DNA from: Actinomycetes bacterium
Lineage (GTDB): Bacteria > Actinomycetota > Acidimicrobiia > Acidimicrobiales > Palsa-688
Assembly: GCA_021847945.1 (NCBI GenBank)
Contig: JAJZNG010000194.1
Location: 1-57,652 of the forward strand
DNA length: 57,652 bases
Reading direction: 5' to 3'
Positions 28,448 through 38,171 of this stretch are shown piece by piece. Below the pieces are notes generated by a model, which did not search any database, had not been told where the DNA came from, and saw nothing but the letters and a program-made list of their open reading frames with translations. The first letter of the stretch is position 1, and the number at the start of each line of letters is the position of its first letter. A program made the translations under genes and the position numbers.

Positions 28448-29257
28448 CTGCCACTCCCGTTCGTTGGTGTCATCGGTTGGTTCTTCGTGACTAGCGCGCA
28501 TTTCGGCCCGTTCAACGCGTCTGGGGGCAGCCTGTACAGCGGAATCGGCATCGTCGCCGGAGTGGCACTGTTCTCCTTCATCGGCGTGGAGGCCGCTACG
28601 GTAATGGGCCTGGTAGCCCACGCCACTTTGGTCAAGACGGGCTCGCCATTCGTCAACGCCTTCCAGACGATATTCCCGAACGAGGCTTGGGCACCGAAAG
28701 TCATTGCTGCCATTGCTGTCATATCCGGTATCGGAGCCCTCAACGGCTGGACTCTTATCGTGACCGAAACGTCAAGAGCCATAGCCCAAGACGACCTGTT
28801 TCCGAAGCCGTTCGCCTGGGTCGACCGTAACGGCACAGCCTGGTTCGGCATAGTCGTCGGAACGATCCTGCCGTCACTGCTCATGTTCTGGCGCTACGAG
28901 TCCAGCTCCGGACTTACCATCTTCACCTACCTGGTCGACCTCACCGTAGTTACGGTAGCCATTCCCTATTTTATGTCGGCCATCGCCCAACTCACCTACC
29001 TCGTCTCGCGGCGCCGGCGGGTGTCCGGGTGGCTTCTAGCCCGAGACCTAACGGTAGCCGGAATCAGCGTGCTTTTCTCGATGTGGGTGACCTTCGCTTC
29101 GGGCTACCAGGTCGTCTACCAAGCGCTGGTGGTGATCTTGGCCGGCCTCATCCTCTACGCCTTCTTGAACGCCCGCCGGCAACGCCTGTGCGAAGCGTCC
29201 GAGCCGGTGGACAACCCGCAAGCCCAACCGGCGCTCGACCTGACCAAGGCCCCGTGA
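28448..29257 (+). pseudogene. Truncated APC-family basic amino acid antiporter (arcD-like)
   Basis: Frame reads 'LPLPFVGVIGWFFVTSAHFGPFNASG', 'GIVAGVALFSFIGVEAATV', 'NGWTLIVTETSRAIAQDDLFP' and later helices of the arginine/ornithine or polyamine antiporter group. The first ~200 residues are absent, and about 40 residues are missing in frame after 'IGVEAAT', where a 'GKVRDPxRTIPRAT' segment is expected. The GTG used by the track is internal. The arc genes follow 47 nt on, so it was the transporter of this operon. A transporter lacking half its helices is unlikely to work. Confidence 0.8.
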
Positions 29258-29304
29258 CCGCCGCACGACATGCAACCGAACCCCTTCCAAGAAAGGAACA
29301 AGCC

Positions 29305-30525
29305 ATGACATTCACCGTCGCTTCCGAGGTAGGCCAACTCCGCCAGGTGATCGTGCACAGGCCCGGGCTGGAATTGTCCCGGTTGACTCCCGACAACATC
29401 GAGTCGCTCCTGTTCGACGACGTGGTGTGGGCATCCAAGGCCAAAGAGGAACACGACGCTTTCACCGAAGCCCTGCGCGAAAGAGGTGTGCGGGTCCACT
29501 ACTACGGCCAGTTGCTGGCCGAGACGCTCAGCCTTCCAACTGGGCGTGCCTTCGTGCTAGACCGGCTGTGCACCCCGCAGCTCTTCGGGCCGTCGCTGGT
29601 AAGCCAGGTGCGGCAACTCTTCGACGACCAAGACGACAAGACCTTGGCGGAGTTCCTGATCGGCGGGATCCTCAAAGCAGACTTGCACCCGCTGCGAGCC
29701 CACAGCCTGAAGTGGAACATGCTTAAAGCCGACGATTTCATCCTCCCTCCGCTGCCAAATCATTTGTTCCAGCGGGACAACTCGTGTTGGATCTATGGGG
29801 GAGTGACTATCAACCCGATGGCTTGGCCTGCCCGCCAACGCGAGTCGCTACACACCCGGGCGATCTACCGCTTCCATCCACCCTTCGCGGACCCCGATTT
29901 CGTCACTTACTACGGTGAGGACGACATCACCTACCAGCCGGCCACCATCGAAGGCGGCGACGTGCACGTGATCGGGCACGGAGCGGTCCTGATCGACATG
30001 GGAGAGCGGACCACCCCTATGGCCATCGAATCGGTAGCCCACTCGATGTTCGACAGCGGCCAAGCTACCAAAGTCGTAGCGATCGAACTGCCGCACAGCC
30101 ACGCGTTCATGCACCTCGATACCGTCATGTCGATGGTCGACGTGGGCACGTTCATTCTCTACCCCTACTTCAATCGACACCTCCGCAGCTGGACCATCTC
30201 GCCGGGCGAAAGCCCGGGCGAACTGTCTATCGTTCGTAACCACAGCCTATGGGACACCTTGGCCGAGATCCTCGAAGTGCCCGAGATCACCGTCTTGACC
30301 ACCGACGAGGACGTCAGGGCCGCAGAGCGCGAGCAATGGGACGACGGCACGAACTTCCTGGCTGTATCCCCTGGGGTGGTAATGGGCTACGAACGCAACG
30401 TCGCTACCAACACCATGCTGCGCAAGCACGGCATCGAAGTGATCGACATCGGCGGTAGCGAGCTCGGCCGCGGTCGAGGCGGCCCGCGCTGCATGACCTG
30501 CCCCATAGAGAGGGACCCAGCATGA
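29305..30525 (+). CDS. arcA: Arginine deiminase
   Basis: 406 residues, ATG with AAAGGAAC upstream. Catalytic signatures: '[13 protein letters not shown]', 'EGGDVHVIG', '[14 protein letters not shown]' (His and Asp), and the nucleophilic Cys in '[15 protein letters not shown]'. It hydrolyses arginine to citrulline and ammonia, step one of the deiminase pathway that yields ATP without oxygen and neutralises acid. It overlaps arcB by four bases (ATGA). Confidence 0.96.
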   Translation: MTFTVASEVGQLRQVIVHRPGLELSRLTPDNIESLLFDDVVWASKAKEEHDAFTEALRERGVRVHYYGQLLAETLSLPTGRAFVLDRLCTPQLFGPSLVSQVRQLFDDQDDKTLAEFLIGGILKADLHPLRAHSLKWNMLKADDFILPPLPNHLFQRDNSCWIYGGVTINPMAWPARQRESLHTRAIYRFHPPFADPDFVTYYGEDDITYQPATIEGGDVHVIGHGAVLIDMGERTTPMAIESVAHSMFDSGQATKVVAIELPHSHAFMHLDTVMSMVDVGTFILYPYFNRHLRSWTISPGESPGELSIVRNHSLWDTLAEILEVPEITVLTTDEDVRAAEREQWDDGTNFLAVSPGVVMGYERNVATNTMLRKHGIEVIDIGGSELGRGRGGPRCMTCPIERDPA

Positions 30526-31544
30526 CCAGCACCGACGTCGCAGCTTCCCGCAGCCTGAACGGCAGAAGCCTTCTAAAAGAGGTCGACCTCACCAAGGAAG
30601 AGTTCGTCTCGCTCCTAGATCTTGCTGACGCGCTGAGAACGGAGAAGCGCAACGGGACGGAACGTCAGCGGATGACCGGCCTCAATATCGCCCTCATCTT
30701 CGAGAAAGCCTCGACACGCACCCGTTGTGCCTTCGAGGTCGCCGCCTACGACCAGGGAGCGCGCGTCACCTACCTCGGCCCCGACGGTAGCCACATCGGT
30801 GTCGGTGAGACGATCAAAGACACCGCCCGGGTGCTCGGCCGAATGTTCGACGGGATCGAATACCGCGGGTTCTCCCAGGAATCGGTGGAGACCCTAGCCC
30901 GATTCAGCGGGGTACCCGTGTGGAACGGGCTCACCGACCAGTGGCACCCCACCCAGATGCTCGCGGACGTCTTGACCATCCGCGACCACACCGACAAAGC
31001 CCTTGAGCACGTCACGTACTGCTACGTGGGCGACGCACGCAATAACACGGCCAACTCCCTCCTTGTCACCGGCGCTCTCCTCGGCATGGATGTCCGCATC
31101 GCCGCACCCGAGGATCTGTGGCCCAGCACTGAGGTTCAAGGCATCGCCTCCGGACTTGCCTCTGGTTCGGGAGCACGGATCAACATAACTGCCGACCTCG
31201 ACGAAGGGGTCCGTGGATCCGACTTTATCTACACCGACGTATGGGTGTCCATGGGCGAACCGGACTCCGAATGGAAGGACCGGATCAAACTGCTTCTTCC
31301 CTACCAGGTAAACGCTGCGACCATCAAGGCCACCGGGAACCCGAACGTCAAGTTCATGCACTGCCTGCCGGCGCTGCACAACGCCGACACCGACCTCGGT
31401 AGAAGAATTTCCAGTCTGTACCAACTCGACGCCCTGGAAGTAACCGACGAGGTCTTCGAGTCACCGGCCACCATCGTATTCGACCAGGCGGAGAACCGGC
31501 TTCATACCATCAAAGCGGCCATGGTCGCCTCTCTCGGGGACTGA
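30522..31544 (+). CDS. arcB: Ornithine carbamoyltransferase, catabolic by context
   Basis: 340 residues. Carbamoyl-phosphate loop '[13 protein letters not shown]', '[11 protein letters not shown]' and '[11 protein letters not shown]' are complete. In the deiminase pathway it splits citrulline phosphorolytically into ornithine and carbamoyl phosphate. Sequence alone cannot separate catabolic from anabolic enzymes; position between arcA and arcC makes it catabolic. Confidence 0.95.
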   Translation: MTSTDVAASRSLNGRSLLKEVDLTKEEFVSLLDLADALRTEKRNGTERQRMTGLNIALIFEKASTRTRCAFEVAAYDQGARVTYLGPDGSHIGVGETIKDTARVLGRMFDGIEYRGFSQESVETLARFSGVPVWNGLTDQWHPTQMLADVLTIRDHTDKALEHVTYCYVGDARNNTANSLLVTGALLGMDVRIAAPEDLWPSTEVQGIASGLASGSGARINITADLDEGVRGSDFIYTDVWVSMGEPDSEWKDRIKLLLPYQVNAATIKATGNPNVKFMHCLPALHNADTDLGRRISSLYQLDALEVTDEVFESPATIVFDQAENRLHTIKAAMVASLGD

Positions 31545-31545
31545 A

Positions 31546-32484
31546 ATGCGTATCGTCGTGGCCGTCGGCGGGAATGCGCTCCTCGAACGCGGCGAGGTCC
31601 CCCTAGCCGAGATCCAAGAGAACCACGTTCAGGTCGCCGTCAACGCTCTGGCCCAGTTGGCAGCCGGACACGACCTTGTGGTCACCCACGGCAACGGGCC
31701 GCAAGTCGGGATGCTGGCGAACGAAAGCGCCTCGGACCCGGCCCTGCCCCACCCGTACCCGCTCGACGTGCTCGGCGCTCAAACCCAGGGCATGATCGGC
31801 TACTTCCTACTTCAAGCATTCGAAAACGCGCTACCCGAGCGCGAAATCGTTAGCCTCGTCTGCCAGACCGAGGTCGCCTCCGACGACCCAGCATTCCTCA
31901 CGCCAACCAAGTTCGTCGGACCGCAGTACAGCGACACCGACGGCCACCGAATCGCCGAGGCGCGCGGTTGGCAGATCCGACGGGACGGGCCCTCATGGCG
32001 CCGAGTCGTCGCCTCCCCCGAACCCTTGGCTATCGTCGAGATCGCCACCATCCGAACGCTCCTCGCCGAGCGCTCTATCGTTATCTGCGCCGGAGGCGGC
32101 GGCATACCAGTCACCCGCGGCGCGGACGGGCTGCTTCGCGGCGTTGACGCAGTCATCGACAAGGACCTCACCGCCGCGCTCCTCGCCCGCAACCTCCACG
32201 CCGATGCGCTTCTGATCCTCACCGACGTGCCCAATGTCGAAACTGACTTCGGCACTGCTGGAGCTCACGCCATCGGGCGCACCACGCCCGGAGCGCTACG
32301 CAAGGAGGCTTTCCCAGCCGGATCCATGGGGCCTAAAATTGAAGCCGCATGCCGTTTCGTCGAAGCGACCAGCAACCCAGCTATGATCGGCAGCCTCGAC
32401 GAGGCCGCCGACCTCCTCCAAAAGACGCGTGGCACCATCATCGAACCCGACGACCCGCCGCCAGACCTTCCAGCAAGCCTCTGA
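31546..32484 (+). CDS. arcC: Carbamate kinase
   Basis: 312 residues, starting 1 nt after arcB. Amino-acid-kinase fold: 'VAVGGNALLERGE', 'VVTHGNGPQVGMLANES', 'VICAGGGGIPV', 'DAVIDKDLTAALLA'. It transfers the phosphate of carbamoyl phosphate to ADP, making the ATP of the pathway. Completes arcABC. Confidence 0.96.
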   Translation: MRIVVAVGGNALLERGEVPLAEIQENHVQVAVNALAQLAAGHDLVVTHGNGPQVGMLANESASDPALPHPYPLDVLGAQTQGMIGYFLLQAFENALPEREIVSLVCQTEVASDDPAFLTPTKFVGPQYSDTDGHRIAEARGWQIRRDGPSWRRVVASPEPLAIVEIATIRTLLAERSIVICAGGGGIPVTRGADGLLRGVDAVIDKDLTAALLARNLHADALLILTDVPNVETDFGTAGAHAIGRTTPGALRKEAFPAGSMGPKIEAACRFVEATSNPAMIGSLDEAADLLQKTRGTIIEPDDPPPDLPASL

Positions 32485-32594
32485 CCTGACACCCACTGGC
32501 ACAATGGACCTCGGAGCAACCCGCCACCCGACGCCATCTCCCGACCTAGGGAGACGCCGGTCACGTAGCTACAATGGTGCGACGTCCTGAAACG

Positions 32595-33251
32595 TCAGAG
32601 CGTTTTATGTTTCGCAGCCTGATAGTTACTCGTGGGTAGATCGCCGTCCGGAGACGATACATGACCCGGCAGTCCTCTCTCAAGGCTCGCTACTCCTATG
32701 GCCAACTCAGCGCGGAGGCGATCAACAGGGATTCCCAGCAACTGAGCGCTGCGACGGTCTCGTATGGCCTCTAGGCGCAAAGCTAAAGCTTCTTGTTGTA
32801 GCCCTGAAAGTACCGGTATTCGGTGCGGCGGGGCGCTCGGCATCGTACTGTGAGACTTGTGCAAAGCCTGGGCTGCTAGGTGCACGCGGCCCGCTAATGT
32901 CCTCCAGCGCGCGCGGGGACAGCGTTGGTGTGCAAGACGCGTACTCACCCCGTTTTCATACACAGCCGTTAGGGCATACTCAACTACTTTGAGGGCATCG
33001 TCTGGATGTCCTGACTCCAGGTACGCCAACGAGAAGAGAATCCGCCCAACACCACCGAGTTTATCTGCACTTGGCGAGAATGCTTCGCGGCCCTCGGTCC
33101 GGGGGACTGCGCCCGGCCTATGTTGGGGTCGTGAGGTGTGCTTTTGATACCAGCCACGGCATGCTTGTTGCGCGTCGTCTGCTCCGCACTGCAGATCGTC
33201 CGACTGGCGTGGCTCGCCGCCAGACTTGGATGACAGCTGCGGGAATTTCAC
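32595..33251 (-). CDS. Hypothetical protein, 218 residues
   Basis: No family recognised. The middle is helical and TPR-like in feel ('LFSLAYLESGHPDDALKVVEYALTAVYENG'), and the C-terminal part ('LALRLEAIRDRRSAQLLGIPVDRLRAELAIG') also looks helical. It begins with GTG overlapping the TGA of the preceding ORF (GTGA), and a leader element lies further upstream, which supports expression. The N-terminal 50 residues look unlike typical protein, so it may be partly degenerate. Confidence 0.4.
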   Translation of the reverse strand: MKFPQLSSKSGGEPRQSDDLQCGADDAQQACRGWYQKHTSRPQHRPGAVPRTEGREAFSPSADKLGGVGRILFSLAYLESGHPDDALKVVEYALTAVYENGVSTRLAHQRCPRARWRTLAGRVHLAAQALHKSHSTMPSAPPHRIPVLSGLQQEALALRLEAIRDRRSAQLLGIPVDRLRAELAIGVASLERGLPGHVSSPDGDLPTSNYQAAKHKTL

Positions 33252-33490
33252 AGGCTATAGCTCATTTTGCCCGGCTCTTCGATGGACAGAATTTGAGCTA
33301 TACCTCTTAGCGTTAGCACCTTGTAGGCCATGGCGGGAGCCGACGTGACATCGAGGTCGCCCCCTTCATCTGGGCGGTTCACGAACGCTCCTCGCGTCGA
33401 GACCACCGGGACGTGCGTAGTCGAGCTCGCAGTTCCCTCAGACGAAACAGGCCTGGACTCAACAATTGCTAGCGGCGGACATGTCGACAT
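33248..33490 (-). pseudogene. Degenerate STAS-domain copy acting as upstream ORF
   Basis: 80 codons. The first codons (ATGTCGACA) and ribosome site (AAAGGAGGC) match the leader ORF at 676, while the C-terminus ('VTSAPAMAYKVLTLRGIAQILSIEEP') matches the end of the STAS protein at 127-552 ('ITSPSAMVYKVLLFAGLTDWLRVE'). The central STAS strands are missing. It appears to be a duplicated STAS locus with an internal deletion that fused leader ORF and STAS tail. Its TGA overlaps the next ORF. Confidence 0.6.
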
Positions 33491-33541
33491 ATAAGCCTCC
33501 TTTCGGCGTTAACCCACTGTTACAGCAACAGGTTCAGAGCT

Positions 33542-33590
33542 AGTGCCAAGGAGGCGTGGCCATGGTCTGGAGCGGCGACACCGTGACTCG
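33542..33590 (-). promoter_or_regulatory. Leader element copy F
   Basis: Minus-strand GCCGCTCCAGACCATGGCC, nearly identical to copy E over about 45 nt. GCTCC is 83 nt from the ATG at 33490. It lies between divergent genes, so it could also influence the GAF-ANTAR gene at 33823. Confidence 0.6.
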
Positions 33591-33822
33591 AACTTTGTTA
33601 ACTGTACTGCCAACCGACACTGACCACAAGTACCGGAAGGCTCTGCTGACGGCATGTAGATGTGCAAGACCGAGGTGCCTGATAACATGATCCTTGAGCG
33701 TGTCGGATCTGGCCCACGTTGGACGCCTCTGGTTGCTGAACTTGGGAAAGAGGTCCTACGTGTTCGACAGGGTTGTTGTGATTGATAGCGGTGCCGGGGA
33801 CCACATGGGTAGTGGTACATAG

Positions 33823-34515
33823 GTGCCAGGCAAGGATTTGGAATGGGCTGCCGCAGAGATCGCCGAGAACGCCGGGGGGCTTCCCCAGCCCGGTCGCGTA
33901 GGAGAGGTTTGCCGGGACGCTCTGCACGTCACCGGGGCCGGACTCATGCTCATCTCCGGTGACGGCGTTCAAGGATCTCTCTGCACGACGGATCCTGTCA
34001 GCACCCTCATCGAAGAGCTGCAGTACAGTCTCGGCGAAGGACCCTGTCTCGACGCCTACCGCCAGGACCAAGTCGTGGCGGAGCCTGATCTTTCCAACCC
34101 AGCCACCAGTCGCTGGCCGGCATTCACTTACGCAGCGCTCCGCGGCGGAGCACACGCAGTCTTCTCGCTGCCCCTTAAGACAGGCGGCCTACGCCTAGGC
34201 AGCCTCGACCTGTACATGGACCGGCCTGCCTCCCTGAGCGTGGATCAGATTGCCGATGGGATCGTCCTAGCAGGTCTCGCGGCCGGCTGGGTCATGGCCG
34301 CCCAGGGAGCGACGACTCCGGGCGCCCTCTCCGATATTCTTACCACAGGCGACTTTCATCTAGCCGTCCACAACGCTGCCGGAATGGTATCCGTCCAGCT
34401 CGGGGTACCGGTTCGCGAAGCACTACTCCTCCTCCGTGGGCACGCCTTCGCCCAAGGCGTCGCTCTCAATACGACCGCCCAAGACGTGATCACGGGTAGG
34501 CTACGCTTTGGGTGA
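33823..34515 (+). CDS. GAF-ANTAR RNA-binding regulator 1
   Basis: 230 residues from GTG. GAF sensor domain ('TGAGLMLISGDGVQGSL', 'LGEGPCLDAYRQ', 'FSLPLKTGGLRLGSLDLY') followed by an ANTAR-type helical domain ('AAGMVSVQLGVPVREALLLLRGHAFAQG'). ANTAR proteins bind tandem hairpins in nascent RNA and prevent termination. Targets unknown. Followed by a second protein of the same type. Confidence 0.78.
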   Translation: MPGKDLEWAAAEIAENAGGLPQPGRVGEVCRDALHVTGAGLMLISGDGVQGSLCTTDPVSTLIEELQYSLGEGPCLDAYRQDQVVAEPDLSNPATSRWPAFTYAALRGGAHAVFSLPLKTGGLRLGSLDLYMDRPASLSVDQIADGIVLAGLAAGWVMAAQGATTPGALSDILTTGDFHLAVHNAAGMVSVQLGVPVREALLLLRGHAFAQGVALNTTAQDVITGRLRFG

Positions 34516-34652
34516 TTTACTATTGACGGAAGCCCCTCGACACAGACATGACTCGATCTTGTCCCCGGGCAAAGAATACACAGCAACCGCATTCGTCTGT
34601 AGAGGTAATAAAACTCCATGTAACTGTAGCATCACGACTGAGATCGGCTGAA

Positions 34653-35429
34653 ATGGATACCCAAGACGCAATAATACAAGCGCTAGTTTCGATGGCCGAT
34701 GTGCTCGTCGAAGACTTCGACGTCGTAGACATGCTCACCGGACTAACACGCAAATGCGTTGACTTGTTGGGCATCTCGGCCGCCGGAGTGATGATCGCCG
34801 ATCCGTCCAACGTCCTCCACGTCATCGCTTCTTCAAGCGAAGAGATGCGGGTATTGGAGCTATTCGAGCTCCAATCCGAGCAAGGACCCTGCCTGGATGC
34901 CTACCACAGCGGCGAGAGTGTCCACCACCAGATGCTCCTCACCAGCCCGGCAACGACATGGCCTCTTTTCACCCAGGCAGCCCTCGATGCCGGGTTCCAT
35001 GCCGTGTCGGCCCTCCCGCTACGGCTGCGGGACACAACCATCGGAGCCTTAAACCTTTTCACCACTGGGCGGATGCCCATGGACACAGGAGGCGCTGTCG
35101 TCGCTCGCGCCTTTGCGGACCTTGCCACGATCAGCATCGTCCAGCATCGTTCAACCGACCAGCTGCAGAGGATTAACGACCAGCTCTCCTACGCCCTGAA
35201 TAGCCGGATCCTCATCGAGCAGGCCAAGGGTATCATCGCCGAAAGAGCCAAAGTCGATCTTCAAGAGGCCTTCAATCGTCTCCGCAGGTACACCAGAAAC
35301 AACAACTTACGCCTGACCGACGTTGCTGCCGCCGCTGTAGCCGGCACACTCGACTCGACCGCGTGGACACCTAGAGCCACCGCTCCAACGCCCCCTCTAC
35401 CTCGAAGCGGACCCAGCCGTCCAGCCTAG
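34653..35429 (+). CDS. GAF-ANTAR RNA-binding regulator 2
   Basis: 258 residues from ATG 34653; an upstream in-frame ATG at 34548 would add 35 unusual residues. GAF domain with 'EQGPCLDAYHSGESVHHQ' and 'SALPLRLRDTTIGALNLF', then a clear ANTAR domain 'LNSRILIEQAKGIIAERAKVDLQEAFNRLRRY'. Only distant from regulator 1, so an old pair. Likely a transcription antiterminator. Confidence 0.85.
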   Translation: MDTQDAIIQALVSMADVLVEDFDVVDMLTGLTRKCVDLLGISAAGVMIADPSNVLHVIASSSEEMRVLELFELQSEQGPCLDAYHSGESVHHQMLLTSPATTWPLFTQAALDAGFHAVSALPLRLRDTTIGALNLFTTGRMPMDTGGAVVARAFADLATISIVQHRSTDQLQRINDQLSYALNSRILIEQAKGIIAERAKVDLQEAFNRLRRYTRNNNLRLTDVAAAAVAGTLDSTAWTPRATAPTPPLPRSGPSRPA

Positions 35430-35676
35430 ATACGTTCCAACTGCTTCACGTTAGCTTGGACTTTTAATAGCATTACGCTCATCCCGTTTTACATTTCTCG
35501 TGGCTCCTGACCTCGGCCCCGCTAGCACGATCCGCAGCTGGCGCCCTACGGCGATCGCTAAGTTGACCAGCGATTGGACCTTGAGCCAGCACTTGTAGTC
35601 TTACAAATCTTCCGGGACTATCAGATTCTCTTGCATCCGTCCTTTAGATTTCGCAGCGTGAACAGGAGTTAGGCGC

Positions 35677-36513
35677 ATGACCAGTTTAGTGATCGCCCTC
35701 ATAGTCGTAGCGGTCCTTGCCCTCATAAGTATTGCGCTTTCTCTGCACATTATTCAGCAGTATGAGAAAGCTGTCGTCTTCCGCTTCGGTCGCGTCGTCG
35801 GAGAAAAGGGCCCGGGTCTCGCAGTGATCATCCCGGTCGTAAACACCCTCCGGAAGGTATCGTTTCGGATCGTAACCATGCCGATACAGTCGCAAGGTAT
35901 TATCACTCGCGACAATGTGAGCATCGACGTGTCTGCAGTTGCGTACTACAAAGTAGTTGCTGCAACTAAATCGGTTGTGTCGATATAGAACGTGCGCGAG
36001 GCGATCAAAGAGATCGCCCAGACGACACTACGCAAAGTTGTCGGCCAGCACACGCTCGACCAGATCCTTGCAGAAACAGACAAGATCAACCTCGACGTGA
36101 AACAGATCCTAGACGTACAGACTGACGACTGGGGAGTCCTTGTCACCCTCGTCGAACTCAAGGACATTCTACTACCTGACACCATGAGGCGGTCTATGGC
36201 TAAACAGGCGGAGGCAGAACGCGAGAAGCGTGCGAAAATAATCGCCGCTGAGGGGGAATACCTCGCAGCCTCAGCACTCGGTGAAGCCTCCGACATTATG
36301 ATGGTCCATCCACTAGCGCTCCAGCTTTGTAACCTGCAGACATTGATGGAAATAGGCGTCGACAAGAACACCACCGTAGTGTTTCCAGGGCCGCTAATGA
36401 GCACCATCCAGGAGATGGGGGCGTTCATGTCGAGAGAGACGGCAGCACAAGCACGGATGGCTCAGACTGCCAATGCTGGTCCTCAGTCTGAGCCATCGCC
36501 GGGCGCAACGTAG
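35677..36513 (+). pseudogene. Slipin (SPFH/stomatin-like) gene with internal amber codon
   Basis: One continuous frame of 277 codons: membrane anchor 'IVVAVLALISIALSLHII', then 'YEKAVVFRFGRVVGEKGPGLAVIIP', 'DVSAVAYYKVVAATKSVVSI', TAG at 35986, 'NVREAIKEIAQTTLRKVVGQHTLDQIL' and a C-terminal coiled coil with 'KQAEAEREKRAKIIAAEGEYLAA'. Slipins normally have Glu at the stop position ('VEN'), so GAG to TAG is the simplest change. Otherwise full length. Slipins form membrane microdomain scaffolds. Confidence 0.82.
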
Positions 36514-36580
36514 CCCAACAGAATCCTACGAAGCTCCCGGCGATGGCCGACCGGGCAGCCTTGGGGGCTTAACCCTTTGT

Positions 36581-36745
36581 TTACCAACGATAGAAGCGGT
36601 GGCGTCCTGCGCTTTCGCCTCTGCCGAGGGCAAAACCTATCAGCCAGATGGCGAGGAGGACGAGAGCCAGGATCCACAACAGATGGACGGCGAATCCGAA
36701 GCCCGCCACTATAAGCACTAATAGTAAAGCTAGCAGTAGCAACAT
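36581..36745 (-). CDS. 54-residue hydrophobic membrane protein, copy 2
   Basis: Begins MLLLLALLLVLIVAGFGFAV, ends RHRFYRW; paralog of the gene at 8489, same length and about 80% identical. Too short for the ORF track. It follows the DUF6458-like gene as in copy 1. Confidence 0.75.
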   Translation of the reverse strand: MLLLLALLLVLIVAGFGFAVHLLWILALVLLAIWLIGFALGRGESAGRHRFYRW

Positions 36746-36801
36746 GTCAGTCTTTTCCCTTCAACTTCGAACGCCATGATTTCCCAATATTTCTAGAGCC
36801 G

Positions 36802-37050
36802 TTAAGCATTGCTTTCCTCTTGCGTGACAACCTGCCTTACACCGTCGTCGACTATCACCCGTCTGCGCCGGTAGCCAGAGGTAGCGATACCTATTATTGA
36901 CAGAACTGCGCCCAGCCCGCCGACGACCATCAAGATGACGCCGACAGTGTGAACGTTGAAGCCATGCTGATAAGGAGTTACTGTCAGTGCAAACTTCAAG
37001 ATTGCACCAACGGCGAGTGCCACGATACTTACGGCTAGACCTGCTCCCAC
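36802..37050 (-). CDS. DUF6458-like small membrane protein, copy 2
   Basis: About 82 residues, paralog of 8711-8959 ('AVSIVALAVGAILKFALTVTPYQHGFNVHTVGVILMVVGG'). GTG 37050 is chosen: AAAGGAGGA lies 6 nt upstream, matching the position of the ATG in copy 1. Two transmembrane helices and a basic tail. Function unknown. Confidence 0.7.
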   Translation of the reverse strand: MGAGLAVSIVALAVGAILKFALTVTPYQHGFNVHTVGVILMVVGGLGAVLSIIGIATSGYRRRRVIVDDGVRQVVTQEESNA

Positions 37051-37306
37051 TATCACTCCTCCTTTTCTTTCGGTGAATCTGTTCTACCCCAAAGACAAAT
37101 TCTCAAACGGGAAGTTCAGTTCATTTACTTCCACCTGGCGTTCGGTGTCGATAGACGTTCGTCTACTTGCCAAGAGTTGACCGCCCAGGCCAGAAAGAGT
37201 CGGTGAGTCACATGTTTCTGCAGGGTCTTGTGCCGACATCGCAGCATTTGGCACGGTCCGCTATGCCGTTATAATCGGGACCCATGACTCACAGGGAACA
37301 CCTGGA

Positions 37307-38080
37307 TTGAACTTGGAGTTGACCGTCGTGGATGCTTTCGCCAAACAGGCATTCACTGGCAACCCCGCTGCTGTGGCGCTCGTAGAGAAGTTCCCCTCTG
37401 ACGACATGATGCGACGGGTAGCAATGGAGATGAACCTCTCAGAGACAGCCTTCGTGCGCCCCCGTACCGATGGCGATTACTACCTGCGTTGGTTCACCCC
37501 CGCGGCAGAGGTTGAGCTTTGCGGACACGCCACTTTGGCCGCCGCCAGTGTCTTGGGAGGAAACCCCAGGTTCCACACGCTGAGCGGGATGCTTGGCACC
37601 CGCAACCTGGCTGACGGAAGGGTGGAACTGGACTTCCCGGCGGATCCGCCCAGACCCGAGGTTATTGATACCCGGCTCGTCGCGATGGGAGCCGTAGCAT
37701 GCTGGAGGGGACGCTTCGACCTGCTGGTGGAACTGCCAGATGCCGAGGCGGTTCGCAACCTTGCCCCGGATCTGGGGGTTATCTCAGGTCTGGGAACCAG
37801 AGGAGTGATCTTCACCGCCGCCGGGGACCGCCTGGGAGTGGACTGCGTAAGCCGGGTGTTCTGTCCCAACGTGGGAGTGCCGGAGGATCCCGTTACCGGC
37901 TCTGCTCACTGCACGCTTGCCGTGCTGTGGGGTCACAGGCTGGGTAAGGAGGTCCTGCTGGGAGAGCAGGCCTCGGCCCGGGGTGGCGAGGTCGGCATGT
38001 CTTTAGATGTGGACAGGGTCCGGCTTTCCGGACGGGCGGTACGTGTCGCCCGGGTGGACATGTCTGCTCCAGGGCTCTGA
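37307..38080 (+). CDS. PhzF-family isomerase-like protein
   Basis: 257 residues. 'VDAFAKQAFTGNPAAVALV', catalytic Glu in 'NLSETAFV', 'ELCGHATLAAA' and 'DPVTGSAHCTLAVLWG' are the PhzF family landmarks. PhzF itself isomerises a phenazine precursor, but most family members are of unknown substrate, and no phenazine genes are near. The start is TTG 37307 or a nearby GTG. Monocistronic, ending at a hairpin. Confidence 0.88.
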   Translation: MNLELTVVDAFAKQAFTGNPAAVALVEKFPSDDMMRRVAMEMNLSETAFVRPRTDGDYYLRWFTPAAEVELCGHATLAAASVLGGNPRFHTLSGMLGTRNLADGRVELDFPADPPRPEVIDTRLVAMGAVACWRGRFDLLVELPDAEAVRNLAPDLGVISGLGTRGVIFTAAGDRLGVDCVSRVFCPNVGVPEDPVTGSAHCTLAVLWGHRLGKEVLLGEQASARGGEVGMSLDVDRVRLSGRAVRVARVDMSAPGL

Positions 38081-38094
38081 GCTCGAGCAGCAAG

Positions 38095-38134
38095 GTGTGA
38101 GTCCGGACGGGTCTTAGACCGGCCGGCCTCACAC
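38095..38134. terminator. Bidirectional terminator hairpin
   Basis: GTGTGAG and CTCACAC, extended by internal CCGG pairing, form a stem between the convergent phzF-like and icd genes. Confidence 0.55.
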
Positions 38135-38171
38135 TCATGCTTTGGTAACTGTGCGCCGGCTTAGACGTTGA

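Noticed and set aside
23554-35988. Genome-wide amber recoding
   Set aside because: TAG terminates several ordinary genes here, such as 17358 and 41862, so two amber-interrupted genes are better read as mutations or sequencing errors.
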